From assembly GCA_051656605.1 (NCBI GenBank), contig JBOGCF010000036.1:127091-191090 (forward strand): a DNA stretch of 64,000 nt. Direction: 5' to 3'. Below the pieces are notes generated by a model. It made no database searches, was not told the DNA's origin, and saw only the letters and a program-made list of their open reading frames with translations. Shown here piece after piece: positions 1-8,842 of the stretch. Source of the stretch: UBA12018 sp051656605. GTDB taxonomy: Bacteria; Bacteroidota; Bacteroidia; Bacteroidales; CAMTPD01. Every line of letters starts with the position of its first letter. Within the stretch, counting starts at the first letter, position 1. The translations under genes were made by a program, and so were the position numbers.

Positions 1-210
1 GGCTTCTTCAAAGAATTTATCGGAGATCTTGATAAGTCCCTTTGATCCCATTTTCTTACTTTGAAGGTTATTCCCGATTGTAATACGATTGTTTAAGTGT
101 TCAATGCCCAGCAAGGATGCAACTTTAAAAAGTTGTTCTGATGGAATATGGTCGATTGCAGTTCCGTTTTCAAGTGCGGCAACTTGCATTTCTTTAATCT
201 TCTTAGACAT
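1..210 (-). CDS. pyrI: Aspartate carbamoyltransferase regulatory chain PyrI (partial, C-terminus beyond window edge)
   Basis: Regulatory chain of aspartate transcarbamoylase. It binds nucleotide effectors and holds catalytic trimers together, tuning the first committed step of pyrimidine synthesis. Only the first 70 codons lie in the window. The visible part starts MSKKIKEMQVAALENGTAID and continues with HIPSEQLFKVASLLG, then an N-N-R-I-T-I-G-N-N-L stretch and KMGSKGLIKI; these are hallmark PyrI allosteric-domain segments. The zinc-binding C-terminal domain is outside. It follows pyrB on the same strand after 48 nt, the usual pyrBI order, so both are probably co-transcribed. The identification rests on motif recognition and context and is firm. 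Confidence 0.93.
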   Translation of the reverse strand, partial: MSKKIKEMQVAALENGTAIDHIPSEQLFKVASLLGIEHLNNRITIGNNLQSKKMGSKGLIKISDKFFEEA

Positions 211-258
211 GTCTCTTTTGTTTTTCGTTACAAAATATATACGTTATCCACTCTTGAT

Positions 259-1176
259 TTACTCAACTTCGATACCTAGCACGTCACAAATGATTGCTTG
301 GCGGGCATAAAGTCCGTTTTGAGCCTGCTCAAAGTAATAGGCTTTCGGACTGTCATCTACATCTTGAGAAATCTCATTTACGCGAGGAAGTGGATGAAGG
401 ATACGTAAGTTTTCCTTGCTGTTTTCCAGCATCTTCTTACGAAGGATGTATACGTTTTTAACTTTTTCGTATTCAACAAGATCAGTGAAACGTTCTCTTT
501 GTACACGAGTCATGTAAATAATATCCGAATCATTGATAACATCTTCAGAGAAGTCGGTGTGTTCGTAATATTTAATACCATGCTTGTCACAGAACGTTTT
601 ATAAATTTCAGGAATTCGTAATTCTTCCGGTGCAACGAAATGGAAGGTCGGATTGAAGTGTGACATCCCATGAATAAGGGAGTGAACAGTGCGTCCATAT
701 TTCAAGTCTCCCACAAGTGTAATCGTAAGGTTTTCGAGTGTTCCTTGTGTTTTGTAGATCGAATACAAATCAAGCATTGTTTGAGTAGGGTGCTGATTAG
801 CTCCGTCTCCCGCGTTGATAATCGGGGTTTTGCTAATTTCAGAGGCATAGCGTGCAGCCCCTTCAATGTGATGACGCATGATGATAAGATCTGCATAGTT
901 GCTTACCATGATAATCGTATCTTTTAGCGTCTCACCTTTCGACGAGCTGGTTGTAGAAGCATCGGTAAAACCAATGATACGACCTCCCAGTCTGTTTACC
1001 GCCGTTTCAAAACTTAAACGAGTTCGAGTAGATGGCTCGAAAAAGAGAGTTGCGGCAACTTTACCTTTTAGAAGATCTCTGTTGGGATTTTCCTCAAACT
1101 TGCGTGCATTCTCTATGATACGCAAAATATCTTCTTTCGAATATTCTGCGATAGAAACTAAACTCTTATTCATCAT
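259..1176 (-). CDS. pyrB: Aspartate carbamoyltransferase catalytic chain PyrB
   Basis: Cytosolic enzyme joining carbamoyl phosphate and aspartate to N-carbamoyl-aspartate in de novo pyrimidine synthesis. The 305-residue length is normal. The carbamoyl-phosphate signature FFEPSTRTRLSFE lies near residues 45-57, the mobile-loop SSSKGET near residue 77, and the aspartate-binding HPLPRVNEI segment near residue 261. A second Met directly follows the first, so the start could be one codon later. It is the first gene of a pyrB-pyrI pair. On the minus strand a TACATTTG at 1198-1205 matches the Bacteroidetes -7 consensus TAnnTTTG just upstream, but no well-spaced -33 element is clear. Confidence 0.97.
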   Translation of the reverse strand: MMNKSLVSIAEYSKEDILRIIENARKFEENPNRDLLKGKVAATLFFEPSTRTRLSFETAVNRLGGRIIGFTDASTTSSSKGETLKDTIIMVSNYADLIIMRHHIEGAARYASEISKTPIINAGDGANQHPTQTMLDLYSIYKTQGTLENLTITLVGDLKYGRTVHSLIHGMSHFNPTFHFVAPEELRIPEIYKTFCDKHGIKYYEHTDFSEDVINDSDIIYMTRVQRERFTDLVEYEKVKNVYILRKKMLENSKENLRILHPLPRVNEISQDVDDSPKAYYFEQAQNGLYARQAIICDVLGIEVE

Positions 1177-1288
1177 AATGGGATTATCTTATGATCACAA
1201 ATGTAGATAAATTTTTATATACGATTCTTCAAAAAGCCTTTTTTTGCGACACTTTTTTCAGTTAACTTCATTTATCAATCAAATTGGT

Positions 1289-1296
1289 TATTTTTG
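1289..1296 (+). promoter_or_regulatory. Candidate -7 promoter element for the class A PBP gene
   Basis: TATTTTTG matches the Bacteroidetes -7 consensus TAnnTTTG. No convincing -33 TTG is seen at the expected spacing. It lies inside the longest upstream extension of the PBP reading frame, which supports the ATG at 1343 as the real start. Confidence 0.45.
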
Positions 1297-1342
1297 TATC
1301 ATTAAAACCAAACACATAGTTGTTGAACAAAAGAGATTAAGA

Positions 1343-3673
1343 ATGAAGAAAGGATTGATCATCGCTTTCTGGGTACTGTTTGTAGCAGGCGTGCTATCGG
1401 TATTCGGTTTGTTTACTCTGATTGCTAAAGGTAAGATAGGTTATATGCCTCCTGTAGAGGATTTGCAAAATCCGATAGACAAGTTTGCCTCTCAGATTAT
1501 TTCATCCGACTCAAAACTGTTGGGAACTTATAACTATAGTAAGGATAACCGTATCTACGTAAATTATAAAGATTTATCTCCATACTTGGTGAATGCCCTT
1601 ATTGCAACTGAGGACGTTCGCTTTGCAGAACACTCAGGTGTGGATGCAAAAGCGGTGGCGCGTGCCGTTGTTAAATACTTGATTCTTCAAGATAAATCAG
1701 GCGGTGGCGGTAGTACCATCACGCAGCAGTTGGCCAAACAGCTTTACTCGCCAAGTGCCGATAATAAGTTGGAGCGTGCGTTGCAAAAACCGATCGAATG
1801 GGTGATTGCCGTTCAATTGGAGCGTTTCTATACAAAAGAAGAGATCATTAATATGTATCTAAATAAGTTTGACTTCCTAAACAATGCTGTAGGAATTCAA
1901 TCTGCTGCACGTGCTTATTTCGATACAACTCCTAAGAATTTGAAGATTGAAGAAGCAGCTACGCTAGTTGGGATGTGTAAGAACCCATCGTACTTTAATC
2001 CTAAAACTCGTAACGAGCGTACCAGAGGTCGTCGTAACGTGGTATTGGAGCAAATGTATAAAGCCGGTTATATCTCTAAAGTAGAAAAAGACTCTTTGCA
2101 AGCTCTTCCTCTCAAACTGAACTTCCGAAAGATTGACCATAAAGATGGTTTAGCTCCATATTTTAGAGAACATCTTCGTTTGTACATGACTGCAAAAGAG
2201 CCTCAGAAAGAAAACTACAGAGGATGGCAGATGCAGAAGTTTAAAGACGACTCCATTGCTTGGGCTACAGATCCGTTGTATGGATGGTGTAACAAGAATA
2301 AACTTCCTGACGGAACGAACTATAACCTGTATACAAGCGGTCTTAAGATCTATACGACGCTAAACTCTAAGATGCAGAAGTATGCGGAAGATGCAATGCA
2401 AGAACATTTTGCCAAAACATTGCAACCGCAATTTGATAGAGAAAAGCGCGGACGTCGCAATGCTCCGTTCTCAAATGATATAACTCCGGGTGAAGCAGAT
2501 ACAATTATCATGCGCTCAATGGCCCAAACCGATCGTTATAGAGCTTTGATAAAATCAGGAATGGACAAGCAAGAAGCTATGGCTGAGTTTAAGAAGCCAA
2601 TCGAAATGCGTGTGTTTTCTTGGAATGGAGTAAGGGATACAATGATGTCTCCATGGGACTCAATCAGATATCATAAAAGCTTCCTTCGTGGAGCATTTAT
2701 GGCGATGAATCCGAAAGACGGTCAAGTAAAAGCCTATGTAGGTGGTATTGATTATAACTACTTCCAATATGATATGGTAAGTGATGGACGCAGACAGGTG
2801 GGTTCTACGATCAAACCTTTCTTATATTCGCTTGCGATGGAAAATGGTTATACACCATGTGACCAAACACTCAATGTACAACCTCAACTCGTTGATGAAA
2901 ACGGAATTCTTTGGGCTCCAAAGAACGAGAGTTCAAGAAATATTGGAGAAATGGTTACGTTAAAGTGGGGACTTCAAAACTCAAACAACTGGATTACGGG
3001 TTATTTGATGAAGCAATTCACTCCTTATGCATTCAAGCGTTTGCTCGAATCGTATGGTATGCAAGGGCATATTGATCCCGTTGTTTCCATGTGTATGGGT
3101 ACACCTGATATCTCAGTGCGAGAAATGGTGGGAGCTTATACGGCCTTTGCAAATAAAGGAATTCGTGTGGAGCCATTGATTGTAACGCATATTGAGGATG
3201 GTTATGGCAATACGATTGCAACATTCTCACCACGTATACATGAGGTGTTGAGTGAAGAAGCTTCGTTCAAGATGCTAGATATGCTTCAAGGTGTTATTGA
3301 TGGAGGTACAGGCGGACGTGTTCGTCGTATTTATAACATCAAAGCGCCAATGGGAGGTAAAACCGGAACGACTCAAAATAACTCCGATGGTTGGTTTATC
3401 GGATTTACTCCCGATCTTGCAGCAGGAGCTTGGGTAGGAGGAGAGGAGCGTTCGGTTCACTTCGATCGCACAGCCGACGGACAAGGTGCAAGTATGGCTC
3501 TTCCTATTTATGGAGAATTCTTTAAGCGTGTTTTTGCAGATAAAGAATTGGGCTACTCAGACACAACTAAGTTTGTTATACCTGAGCAGTATGCCGATCC
3601 TTGTAGCTCATCGAGAGGACATATTTCAACTCAGCCAAATGAACCGTCACATATTGATGATATCTTTAATTAA
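1343..3673 (+). CDS. Class A penicillin-binding protein (PBP1A-type transglycosylase/transpeptidase)
   Basis: Bifunctional inner-membrane enzyme that polymerises lipid II and cross-links peptidoglycan. With the chosen ATG it has 776 residues and begins with a short cytoplasmic stub and one membrane anchor (about residues 5-28). The GT51 glycosyltransferase shows the catalytic E-D pair at residues 90-91 in an EDVRFAEHSG context and GGGSTITQQLAKQL near 121-134. The transpeptidase shows S488-T-I-K, an S-N-N motif, and K673-T-G-T-T. The frame is open 33 codons further upstream, but that stretch looks like leader DNA and contains a promoter-like element. The closest named relatives are PBP1A (mrcA/ponA), but 1A versus other class A types cannot be settled by eye. 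Confidence 0.95.
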   Translation: MKKGLIIAFWVLFVAGVLSVFGLFTLIAKGKIGYMPPVEDLQNPIDKFASQIISSDSKLLGTYNYSKDNRIYVNYKDLSPYLVNALIATEDVRFAEHSGVDAKAVARAVVKYLILQDKSGGGGSTITQQLAKQLYSPSADNKLERALQKPIEWVIAVQLERFYTKEEIINMYLNKFDFLNNAVGIQSAARAYFDTTPKNLKIEEAATLVGMCKNPSYFNPKTRNERTRGRRNVVLEQMYKAGYISKVEKDSLQALPLKLNFRKIDHKDGLAPYFREHLRLYMTAKEPQKENYRGWQMQKFKDDSIAWATDPLYGWCNKNKLPDGTNYNLYTSGLKIYTTLNSKMQKYAEDAMQEHFAKTLQPQFDREKRGRRNAPFSNDITPGEADTIIMRSMAQTDRYRALIKSGMDKQEAMAEFKKPIEMRVFSWNGVRDTMMSPWDSIRYHKSFLRGAFMAMNPKDGQVKAYVGGIDYNYFQYDMVSDGRRQVGSTIKPFLYSLAMENGYTPCDQTLNVQPQLVDENGILWAPKNESSRNIGEMVTLKWGLQNSNNWITGYLMKQFTPYAFKRLLESYGMQGHIDPVVSMCMGTPDISVREMVGAYTAFANKGIRVEPLIVTHIEDGYGNTIATFSPRIHEVLSEEASFKMLDMLQGVIDGGTGGRVRRIYNIKAPMGGKTGTTQNNSDGWFIGFTPDLAAGAWVGGEERSVHFDRTADGQGASMALPIYGEFFKRVFADKELGYSDTTKFVIPEQYADPCSSSRGHISTQPNEPSHIDDIFN

Positions 3674-3690
3674 AAGATCAGACATATTAT

Positions 3691-3737
3691 AAAGAAGAAA
3701 GGAGACTCCGATTTAACCGGGATCTCCTTTCTTCTTT
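3691..3737. terminator. Bidirectional terminator between the PBP gene and hyaD
   Basis: A perfect 15-bp inverted repeat (AAAGAAGAAAGGAGA at 3691-3705 against 3723-3737) has A-rich and T-rich outer ends, so it can end transcription on both strands. It sits between two convergent genes. Confidence 0.85.
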
Positions 3738-3765
3738 ATTAAACCAAAGGCATGTTGCCATATAT

Positions 3766-4239
3766 CTATACGATTACGGTTTCGCCCTGTTTTATTTGTT
3801 TTACAATCTTTCTTACTACCTCTTTTACTTCCGGTATCACGGCTTCAACTTCGGGAGTCAATTCCATTCCGAAGTCATCTACCTTCTTTACACTGATAAT
3901 TACAAGATGCATGCGTGGTATTTTACCATTTAAAATCATGGCGTCGATCATTGTTTTCAATCCAATCTCATGCGCACTCATCAATGATGGATAATCAGTA
4001 GAGTACTTTGGCTTCAAAACTCGAATTGTGCCGGGAGGCATACTGTCAAGCGTTGCATCTATCAAGACTACATCGTCATACTCTTGTAATGTTCCCATCA
4101 AGTGAAAGCCTCCTGTGCCCCCATCAAGAACATCAATCCCATCAAGTGCAGGATCGTTTTCTAGCTCAGTAGCCACACGAATACCAATACTCTCATCGCA
4201 CAATAATAAATTGCCGATACCCAAAATCAATATACTCAT
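3766..4239 (-). CDS. hyaD: [NiFe]-hydrogenase maturation endoprotease (HyaD/HybD family)
   Basis: Cytosolic protease that removes the C-terminal tail of the hydrogenase large subunit once nickel is inserted. The 157-residue length is typical. The N-terminus SILILGIGNLLLCDESIGIR carries the family G-I-G-N motif and a D-E pair, whose Glu corresponds to nickel-binding Glu16 of E. coli HybD. The LIDA Asp near residue 60 and the SAHEIGLK His near residue 90 match the other two ligands. Its likely substrate is the HyaB encoded at 5925-7646, whose 15-residue tail follows the last C-x-x-C-x-x-H. It is separated from the hydrogenase operon by a gene on the other strand, so it must be transcribed separately. 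Confidence 0.92.
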   Translation of the reverse strand: MSILILGIGNLLLCDESIGIRVATELENDPALDGIDVLDGGTGGFHLMGTLQEYDDVVLIDATLDSMPPGTIRVLKPKYSTDYPSLMSAHEIGLKTMIDAMILNGKIPRMHLVIISVKKVDDFGMELTPEVEAVIPEVKEVVRKIVKQIKQGETVIV

Positions 4240-4395
4240 ATCGTAGTGTTTATTTCTTTTGTGATAACGCTTTTTACATCTGTTTTGTTTTGATTAAAAA
4301 ATAAAGTATTGATTTGATGTGGTGATATGGAAGAATAATTAACTTTACAAGGCTTTGTTAATTAGTTGATTAAAACTTATGAATTCGCTGTGCAA

Positions 4396-5034
4396 ATGAA
4401 ATCAAGAATACTTCTACTGTTACTCACACCTTTGATGTTTAGTCAATGTCGCAAAACAAAAAATAAAATGGCTGACAATGTATCGCAGCAAAACAGTGCA
4501 GCTGCAATTGTAACAGAAGCAACACTGCTAAATGTAAAGACATGGGGAAATGCAGACTCACTAAGAAAAGCAATCAGCATGTTGGACGCAGCGATTGCGT
4601 TGGATCCGTTAAATATGAATGCCTATAATTATAAGGCTGAGTATTTGACAAAACTAGGAGACATACAAGAGGCAAATACTGTTCTTGATCAAACAATTCA
4701 ATTATTTCCACACAACCCATTTGTGGTATTCACAAAAGGATTGTTGTGCGAGAAGGCCGGATTAAAAGATTTAGCAACGTTATACTATCGGCAATCGATC
4801 AATTTATTTACAGACTCAATTCAATCAAAACCCAACGATTTCGGTTTAATGTTTAATAGAGCTTTTGTGTATGTGTTTGTTGATAGTATGGATCAAGCTG
4901 TAAAGGACTTTACAATGCTACAAAGTCAATATGATACAACTTCAAAAGAATATACTACGGTAAGTTTATATTTAAAAAAGGTGATTCCCAACTTCGATCG
5001 GGAAAAGTTTGTTGAAGAGTTTTGGAAGAAATAA
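4396..5034 (+). CDS. TPR-repeat lipoprotein, function unknown
   Basis: Predicted 212-residue lipoprotein. The N-terminus MKSRILLLLLTPLMFSQC is a type II signal with a lipobox ending in Cys. The body contains at least two TPR-like units (A-L-D-P-L-N-M-N-A-Y-N-Y-K-A-E-Y near residue 70 and an L-F-P-H-N-P-F repeat about 34 residues later). It probably acts as a protein-interaction scaffold on a membrane. The frame is open from a TTG at 4366, but the ATG at 4396 directly begins the signal peptide. It lies between hyaD and hyaC on the opposite strand, interrupting the hydrogenase gene set. I see no evidence that it takes part in hydrogenase maturation. Confidence 0.8.
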   Translation: MKSRILLLLLTPLMFSQCRKTKNKMADNVSQQNSAAAIVTEATLLNVKTWGNADSLRKAISMLDAAIALDPLNMNAYNYKAEYLTKLGDIQEANTVLDQTIQLFPHNPFVVFTKGLLCEKAGLKDLATLYYRQSINLFTDSIQSKPNDFGLMFNRAFVYVFVDSMDQAVKDFTMLQSQYDTTSKEYTTVSLYLKKVIPNFDREKFVEEFWKK

Positions 5035-5066
5035 GGTTTCGATTGGGAGGTAGCTTCTATAAAATA

Positions 5067-5117
5067 AAAAGTCGTTTGGATATTTGCTTTGTTGAGAAGC
5101 AAGTCCAAACGACTTTT
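5067..5117. terminator. Bidirectional terminator between the TPR lipoprotein and hyaC
   Basis: A 14-bp perfect inverted repeat (AAAAGTCGTTTGGA at 5067-5080 against 5104-5117) with A/T tails on both sides lies between convergent genes. Confidence 0.85.
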
Positions 5118-5136
5118 CTATATGAAGTAAATTGAG

Positions 5137-5907
5137 TTAAGACTTTAAGCGATCCAAGTCTTCAAGAACAGCTTTCTTTCCTTTCGACTCTTCAGCTTCG
5201 AAACGTTCAACTTCTTTCTCAGGGATAAACTTCCATCCACCAATCATAGAAGAGGTTATACCTTCGCTATCAATGTAATCGTGGTAAATTACCAAGTATA
5301 CGTGGACGATAGCTACCAATATAAAGAACCACATTAGGAAATGATGGATTTGGCGTACCATCATATCTCCTCCCAGAAGCGGAGCTACCCATGAAAATAA
5401 CCACGATGGGAAATAATTCATACTCATCGGAGCAATGAGGGCAAAGCCTGTAAATACCTGCGCAACAAATGCAAGGAAAAGCAAGAAGTAGATGGTACTA
5501 GCCATTGAGTTGTGCCCGATAGTAGCAACCGGTCTGTTCTTTATCTGTAATACGTCTACACGCATCACATTGTACATTTGTACCCACTGAGACTTATGCA
5601 GAGGAACATAATTATACCAACGGCTAAATACATTTCCAACAAATCCCCAATACAAACGGAAGATGAAGTTGAAGGTAAATATAAACGCCGTAGCAAAATG
5701 GATAAAACGGATATGGCCAAACCAGTATTGATTATAAGCCTGACCGGAGCTTTGAAACGCCGGTGGATCACCAATCATAAATCCGGTAATGCATAATATG
5801 AGGATGCATAGTGCATTGATCCAGTGAAACAGCCGTACAGGCAACTCCCATACATAAACCTCTCGAAGTGGTTTATTTCTGCTTCTCAATCTAAAATTAG
5901 TTGCCAT
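5137..5907 (-). CDS. hyaC: [NiFe]-hydrogenase b-type cytochrome subunit
   Basis: Membrane di-haem cytochrome b that anchors the hydrogenase dimer and passes electrons from H2 to the (mena)quinone pool. The 256 residues contain four hydrophobic helices at about 27-46, 66-90, 137-160 and 186-208. Candidate haem ligands include H28 in R-L-F-H-W, H65 or H70, H188/H189 and H202. The opening VYVWELPVRLFHWINALCI is the family signature. It ends the hyaA-hyaB-hyaC string, 17 nt after hyaB. The charged C-terminal tail of about 40 residues (E/K-rich) is longer than strictly needed and has no recognised role. Confidence 0.93.
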   Translation of the reverse strand: MATNFRLRSRNKPLREVYVWELPVRLFHWINALCILILCITGFMIGDPPAFQSSGQAYNQYWFGHIRFIHFATAFIFTFNFIFRLYWGFVGNVFSRWYNYVPLHKSQWVQMYNVMRVDVLQIKNRPVATIGHNSMASTIYFLLFLAFVAQVFTGFALIAPMSMNYFPSWLFSWVAPLLGGDMMVRQIHHFLMWFFILVAIVHVYLVIYHDYIDSEGITSSMIGGWKFIPEKEVERFEAEESKGKKAVLEDLDRLKS

Positions 5908-5924
5908 GATAAAATGTTTTTAGA

Positions 5925-7646
5925 TTACATTGTCTTTACCTGATGCACATGCGATCCTTCTTCATCATACAAGTGTACAGAGCAAGAAAGACATGGGTCG
6001 AATGAGTGGATGGTACGTAAAATCTCCAATGGTTGATTTTGTATCGCAACCGGAGTTCCTATCAGCGATGCTTCATATGGAGAGCGTTGTCCTTGAGGGT
6101 CACGAGGAGAAGCATTCCAAGTTGTAGGTACCACCATTTGGTAGTTGCTAACTTTTTTGCCTTTGATTACAGCCCAGTGAGATAATGCACCACGTGGAGC
6201 CTCCGTAAAGCTCATGCCTTGGCATTCAGGGTCCCATGATTTAGGCTCCCACTTTGTATTATTCATCATACGCATATCACCATGTTGTAAGTTGGTGATA
6301 AGTTGTTCGTGAAACTCCAATGCCCAATTTGAGATCAAAGCACACTCCAATGCTCTCGCCGATACACGTCCCAGTGTTGAGTAGATAGCATCAAATGGCA
6401 GATCAAGATCTTTCAATGTCTGATCCAGTTGAGCTACAACTTCTTCTTGGCCTGCTGCATAGTTTACGATAAGACGAGCGAGCGGACCTACTTCCATTGG
6501 TTTGTCATGCCAGCGAGGAGTTTTGATCCAGCTATATTTGTCTTCAACATTCAAATGCGTATATGGAGGCTTTGGCCCTGTATAATTCAAGTCGGTTTCG
6601 CCTTGGTATGGGTGAAGGCCCACATCATTGCCACCAGCATATTTGTACCATGAATGGGTAACAAACTCCTGAATACCCTTAGGATCGTTCGGATCAAGAG
6701 GATATACTTTACTAAGATCTCGGTTTAATACAACGCCCCCCTTCATCTTATACGACGATGGCACATTATAACCCGACATAGGAAAGTCACCACAAGTAAG
6801 ATAATTTGTTACTCCACCACCAACTTTCCACCATTCGCCTCTGTATGCGGCACCAATCATTTTCAAGTCTGGTAAGAAGACTTTGTTCACGAAGTCATGG
6901 GCATTTTGAAGGCGAGCTAGTACGTACGACAAACGTTCCGTATTAATCGCGTTTTCTCCGTTTGTGTTGACTGCACAAGCCATACCTCCAACCAGGTAGT
7001 TTGGATGTGGGTTTTTACCTCCAAATACAGTCTGAACTCTGACAACATCTTTTTGCCATTCCAGTGCTTCTAGATAGTGAGCAACGGCCACAAGATTTTG
7101 CTCCGGGTTTAGTTTATATGCAGGGTGTCCCCAGTATCCATTTGTAAAAATACCCAACTGTCCGCTGTTGACCAATGCTTGTATTTTCTTTTGGATATCT
7201 TTGAAATACCCCGGAGAAGAGTTTGGCCAGTCTGACATATTACGGGCAACAGCCGATGCTTCGTTCGGATCTGCTTTCAATGCCGAAACAACGTCGACCC
7301 AGTCAAATGCTTGTAGCTGATAAAAGTGTACAACGTGATCGTGCATAAACAATGCAGCGTTCATCATATTACGTACCATTTCGGCATTTGGTGGAATCAT
7401 AATTTTAAAAGCATCCTCCATTGCTCTTACCGAGCAAAGTGAGTGTACCGACGTACATACACCACATACGCGTCCTACAAAGGCCCAGACATCTCTCGGG
7501 TCTCTATCTTTAACGATAAGTTCTATTCCACGTACAGCTGTTCCGGAGCTGTAAGCATCCGTAACCATCCCATTTTCTATGTCAGCTTCTATGCGGAGGT
7601 GACCCTCAATACGGGTAATGGGGTCAATTACTACTCTTTCTGCCAT
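5925..7646 (-). CDS. hyaB: [NiFe]-hydrogenase large (catalytic) subunit
   Basis: Carries the Ni-Fe(CN)2CO active site that splits H2. It has 573 residues. The N-terminal ligand motif is R-V-C61-G-V-C64-T-S-V-H, and the C-terminal one is D-P-C552-L-S-C555-S-V-H558, giving the four expected cysteines. A 15-residue tail follows H558 and is what the HyaD-type protease should cut off during maturation. The N-terminus VVIDPITRIEGHLRIE is characteristic of group 1 uptake enzymes. It has no signal peptide of its own and would be exported together with HyaA through the Tat route. It lies 24 nt after hyaA in the same operon. Confidence 0.97.
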   Translation of the reverse strand: MAERVVIDPITRIEGHLRIEADIENGMVTDAYSSGTAVRGIELIVKDRDPRDVWAFVGRVCGVCTSVHSLCSVRAMEDAFKIMIPPNAEMVRNMMNAALFMHDHVVHFYQLQAFDWVDVVSALKADPNEASAVARNMSDWPNSSPGYFKDIQKKIQALVNSGQLGIFTNGYWGHPAYKLNPEQNLVAVAHYLEALEWQKDVVRVQTVFGGKNPHPNYLVGGMACAVNTNGENAINTERLSYVLARLQNAHDFVNKVFLPDLKMIGAAYRGEWWKVGGGVTNYLTCGDFPMSGYNVPSSYKMKGGVVLNRDLSKVYPLDPNDPKGIQEFVTHSWYKYAGGNDVGLHPYQGETDLNYTGPKPPYTHLNVEDKYSWIKTPRWHDKPMEVGPLARLIVNYAAGQEEVVAQLDQTLKDLDLPFDAIYSTLGRVSARALECALISNWALEFHEQLITNLQHGDMRMMNNTKWEPKSWDPECQGMSFTEAPRGALSHWAVIKGKKVSNYQMVVPTTWNASPRDPQGQRSPYEASLIGTPVAIQNQPLEILRTIHSFDPCLSCSVHLYDEEGSHVHQVKTM

Positions 7647-7670
7647 ATATTGTTTCTTTTATTGCTTGAT

Positions 7671-8804
7671 TTATTCTTTGTTTTGAGAAGATTCTTGTTC
7701 GGTTGTAACTTCGTCTTTATCCGGTGGAATCTCTCCGTCCTGTATCAGTTTATGTTTGCGGATATTGGTACGTACGGCATGAACTAAGATTCCGGCTAAT
7801 GTACCGGCTCCAACAACAGCTCCGATTTGATCGGCATTTGCTTCAATCCCAAAACCGCCAACCTTTGGTAAATGAGAGTAAAGCGGACCGAAGTCAAAGA
7901 ATCCCGGTTCGGCACAACCAATACAAGGGTGCCCAGATTGGATTGGATAACTAACGCCATCGTTCCATTTAATCACACCACATGAGTTATATGTATTAGG
8001 ACCTTTACATCCCATTTTATACAAGCAATACCCTTTCTTGGCATTTTCGTCATCAAATGATTGTACAAATAAGCCGGCATCGTAGTTTGCACGGCGATAA
8101 CACGTATCGTGTACCCTGCGAGAATAGAAGGTAAGCGGTCGCTTCATGCCATCTAGTTCCGGTATGGTTCCAAACGTAAGCATGTATACGATCACACCGG
8201 CCATTACTGCCGGAATCGGAGGACATCCCGGAACATTAACCAACGGTTTGTTCGTGATGATCTCCTGAATAGCAGTAGCACCTGTCGGATTTGGCTTCGC
8301 ACTTTGTACACAACCGTGGAAAGCGCAGTTGCCCCAACAGATTACAGCTTTGGCATTCTTTGCACTATCTTTCAATATGTCGATGGCACTCTTTCCTCCA
8401 ATACAGCAATACCCCGGATTTCCCATTGGGATAGATCCTTCAATAGCCATGATGTATTCTCCTTTGTACTCTTTCATCGCATTTTGCAAAGCTTCCTCTG
8501 CTTGTACACCGGCAGCCGCCATCAAGGTTTCGTTGTAGTCGAGCGATATCTTATCAAACAAGATATCTACCATTGTAGGATGCGAAGACCGGATAAACGA
8601 TTCGGTACAACAAGTACACTCTTGAAAGTTGAACCATAAAACGGGAACTTTTGGTTTTGTTTCAAGAGCCTTTACAACCTGCCCTACAGCACTGTGTTCC
8701 AACCCAAGGTAGGCTGCCATTGTGGTGCAGAATGTAAGAAACTGCCTTCTCGTAATTCCACGGGAAATAGCATCTTCATAAACAGTAGGCCTATCTTTCT
8801 TCAT
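7671..8804 (-). CDS. hyaA: [NiFe]-hydrogenase small subunit with Tat signal and six-Cys proximal cluster site
   Basis: Electron-transfer subunit with three Fe-S clusters, facing the periplasm. The 377 residues start with a Tat signal (I-T-R19-R20-Q-F-L). Proximal-cluster cysteines are C63, C65, C66, C160, C165 and C194. By alignment with E. coli Hyd-1 (C17, C19, C20, C115, C120, C149) this includes both supernumerary cysteines that make the [4Fe-3S] cluster of O2-tolerant enzymes. Distal-cluster ligands H232, C235, C260 and C266 and medial-cluster ligands C275, C294 and C297 are present. A C-terminal helix at about 326-346 anchors it beside the cytochrome b, followed by a charged tail. It is preceded by hypE, 38 nt away, in one probable transcript. 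Confidence 0.97.
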   Translation of the reverse strand: MKKDRPTVYEDAISRGITRRQFLTFCTTMAAYLGLEHSAVGQVVKALETKPKVPVLWFNFQECTCCTESFIRSSHPTMVDILFDKISLDYNETLMAAAGVQAEEALQNAMKEYKGEYIMAIEGSIPMGNPGYCCIGGKSAIDILKDSAKNAKAVICWGNCAFHGCVQSAKPNPTGATAIQEIITNKPLVNVPGCPPIPAVMAGVIVYMLTFGTIPELDGMKRPLTFYSRRVHDTCYRRANYDAGLFVQSFDDENAKKGYCLYKMGCKGPNTYNSCGVIKWNDGVSYPIQSGHPCIGCAEPGFFDFGPLYSHLPKVGGFGIEANADQIGAVVGAGTLAGILVHAVRTNIRKHKLIQDGEIPPDKDEVTTEQESSQNKE

Positions 8805-8842
8805 ATGTAATATTATTTGTGGTTTCTACCTATTTTCCTTGT

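Noticed and set aside
1244..1342. A 33-codon upstream extension of the class A PBP frame
   Set aside because: It includes a TAnnTTTG promoter-like element and AT-rich DNA; the family N-terminus starts at ATG 1343.
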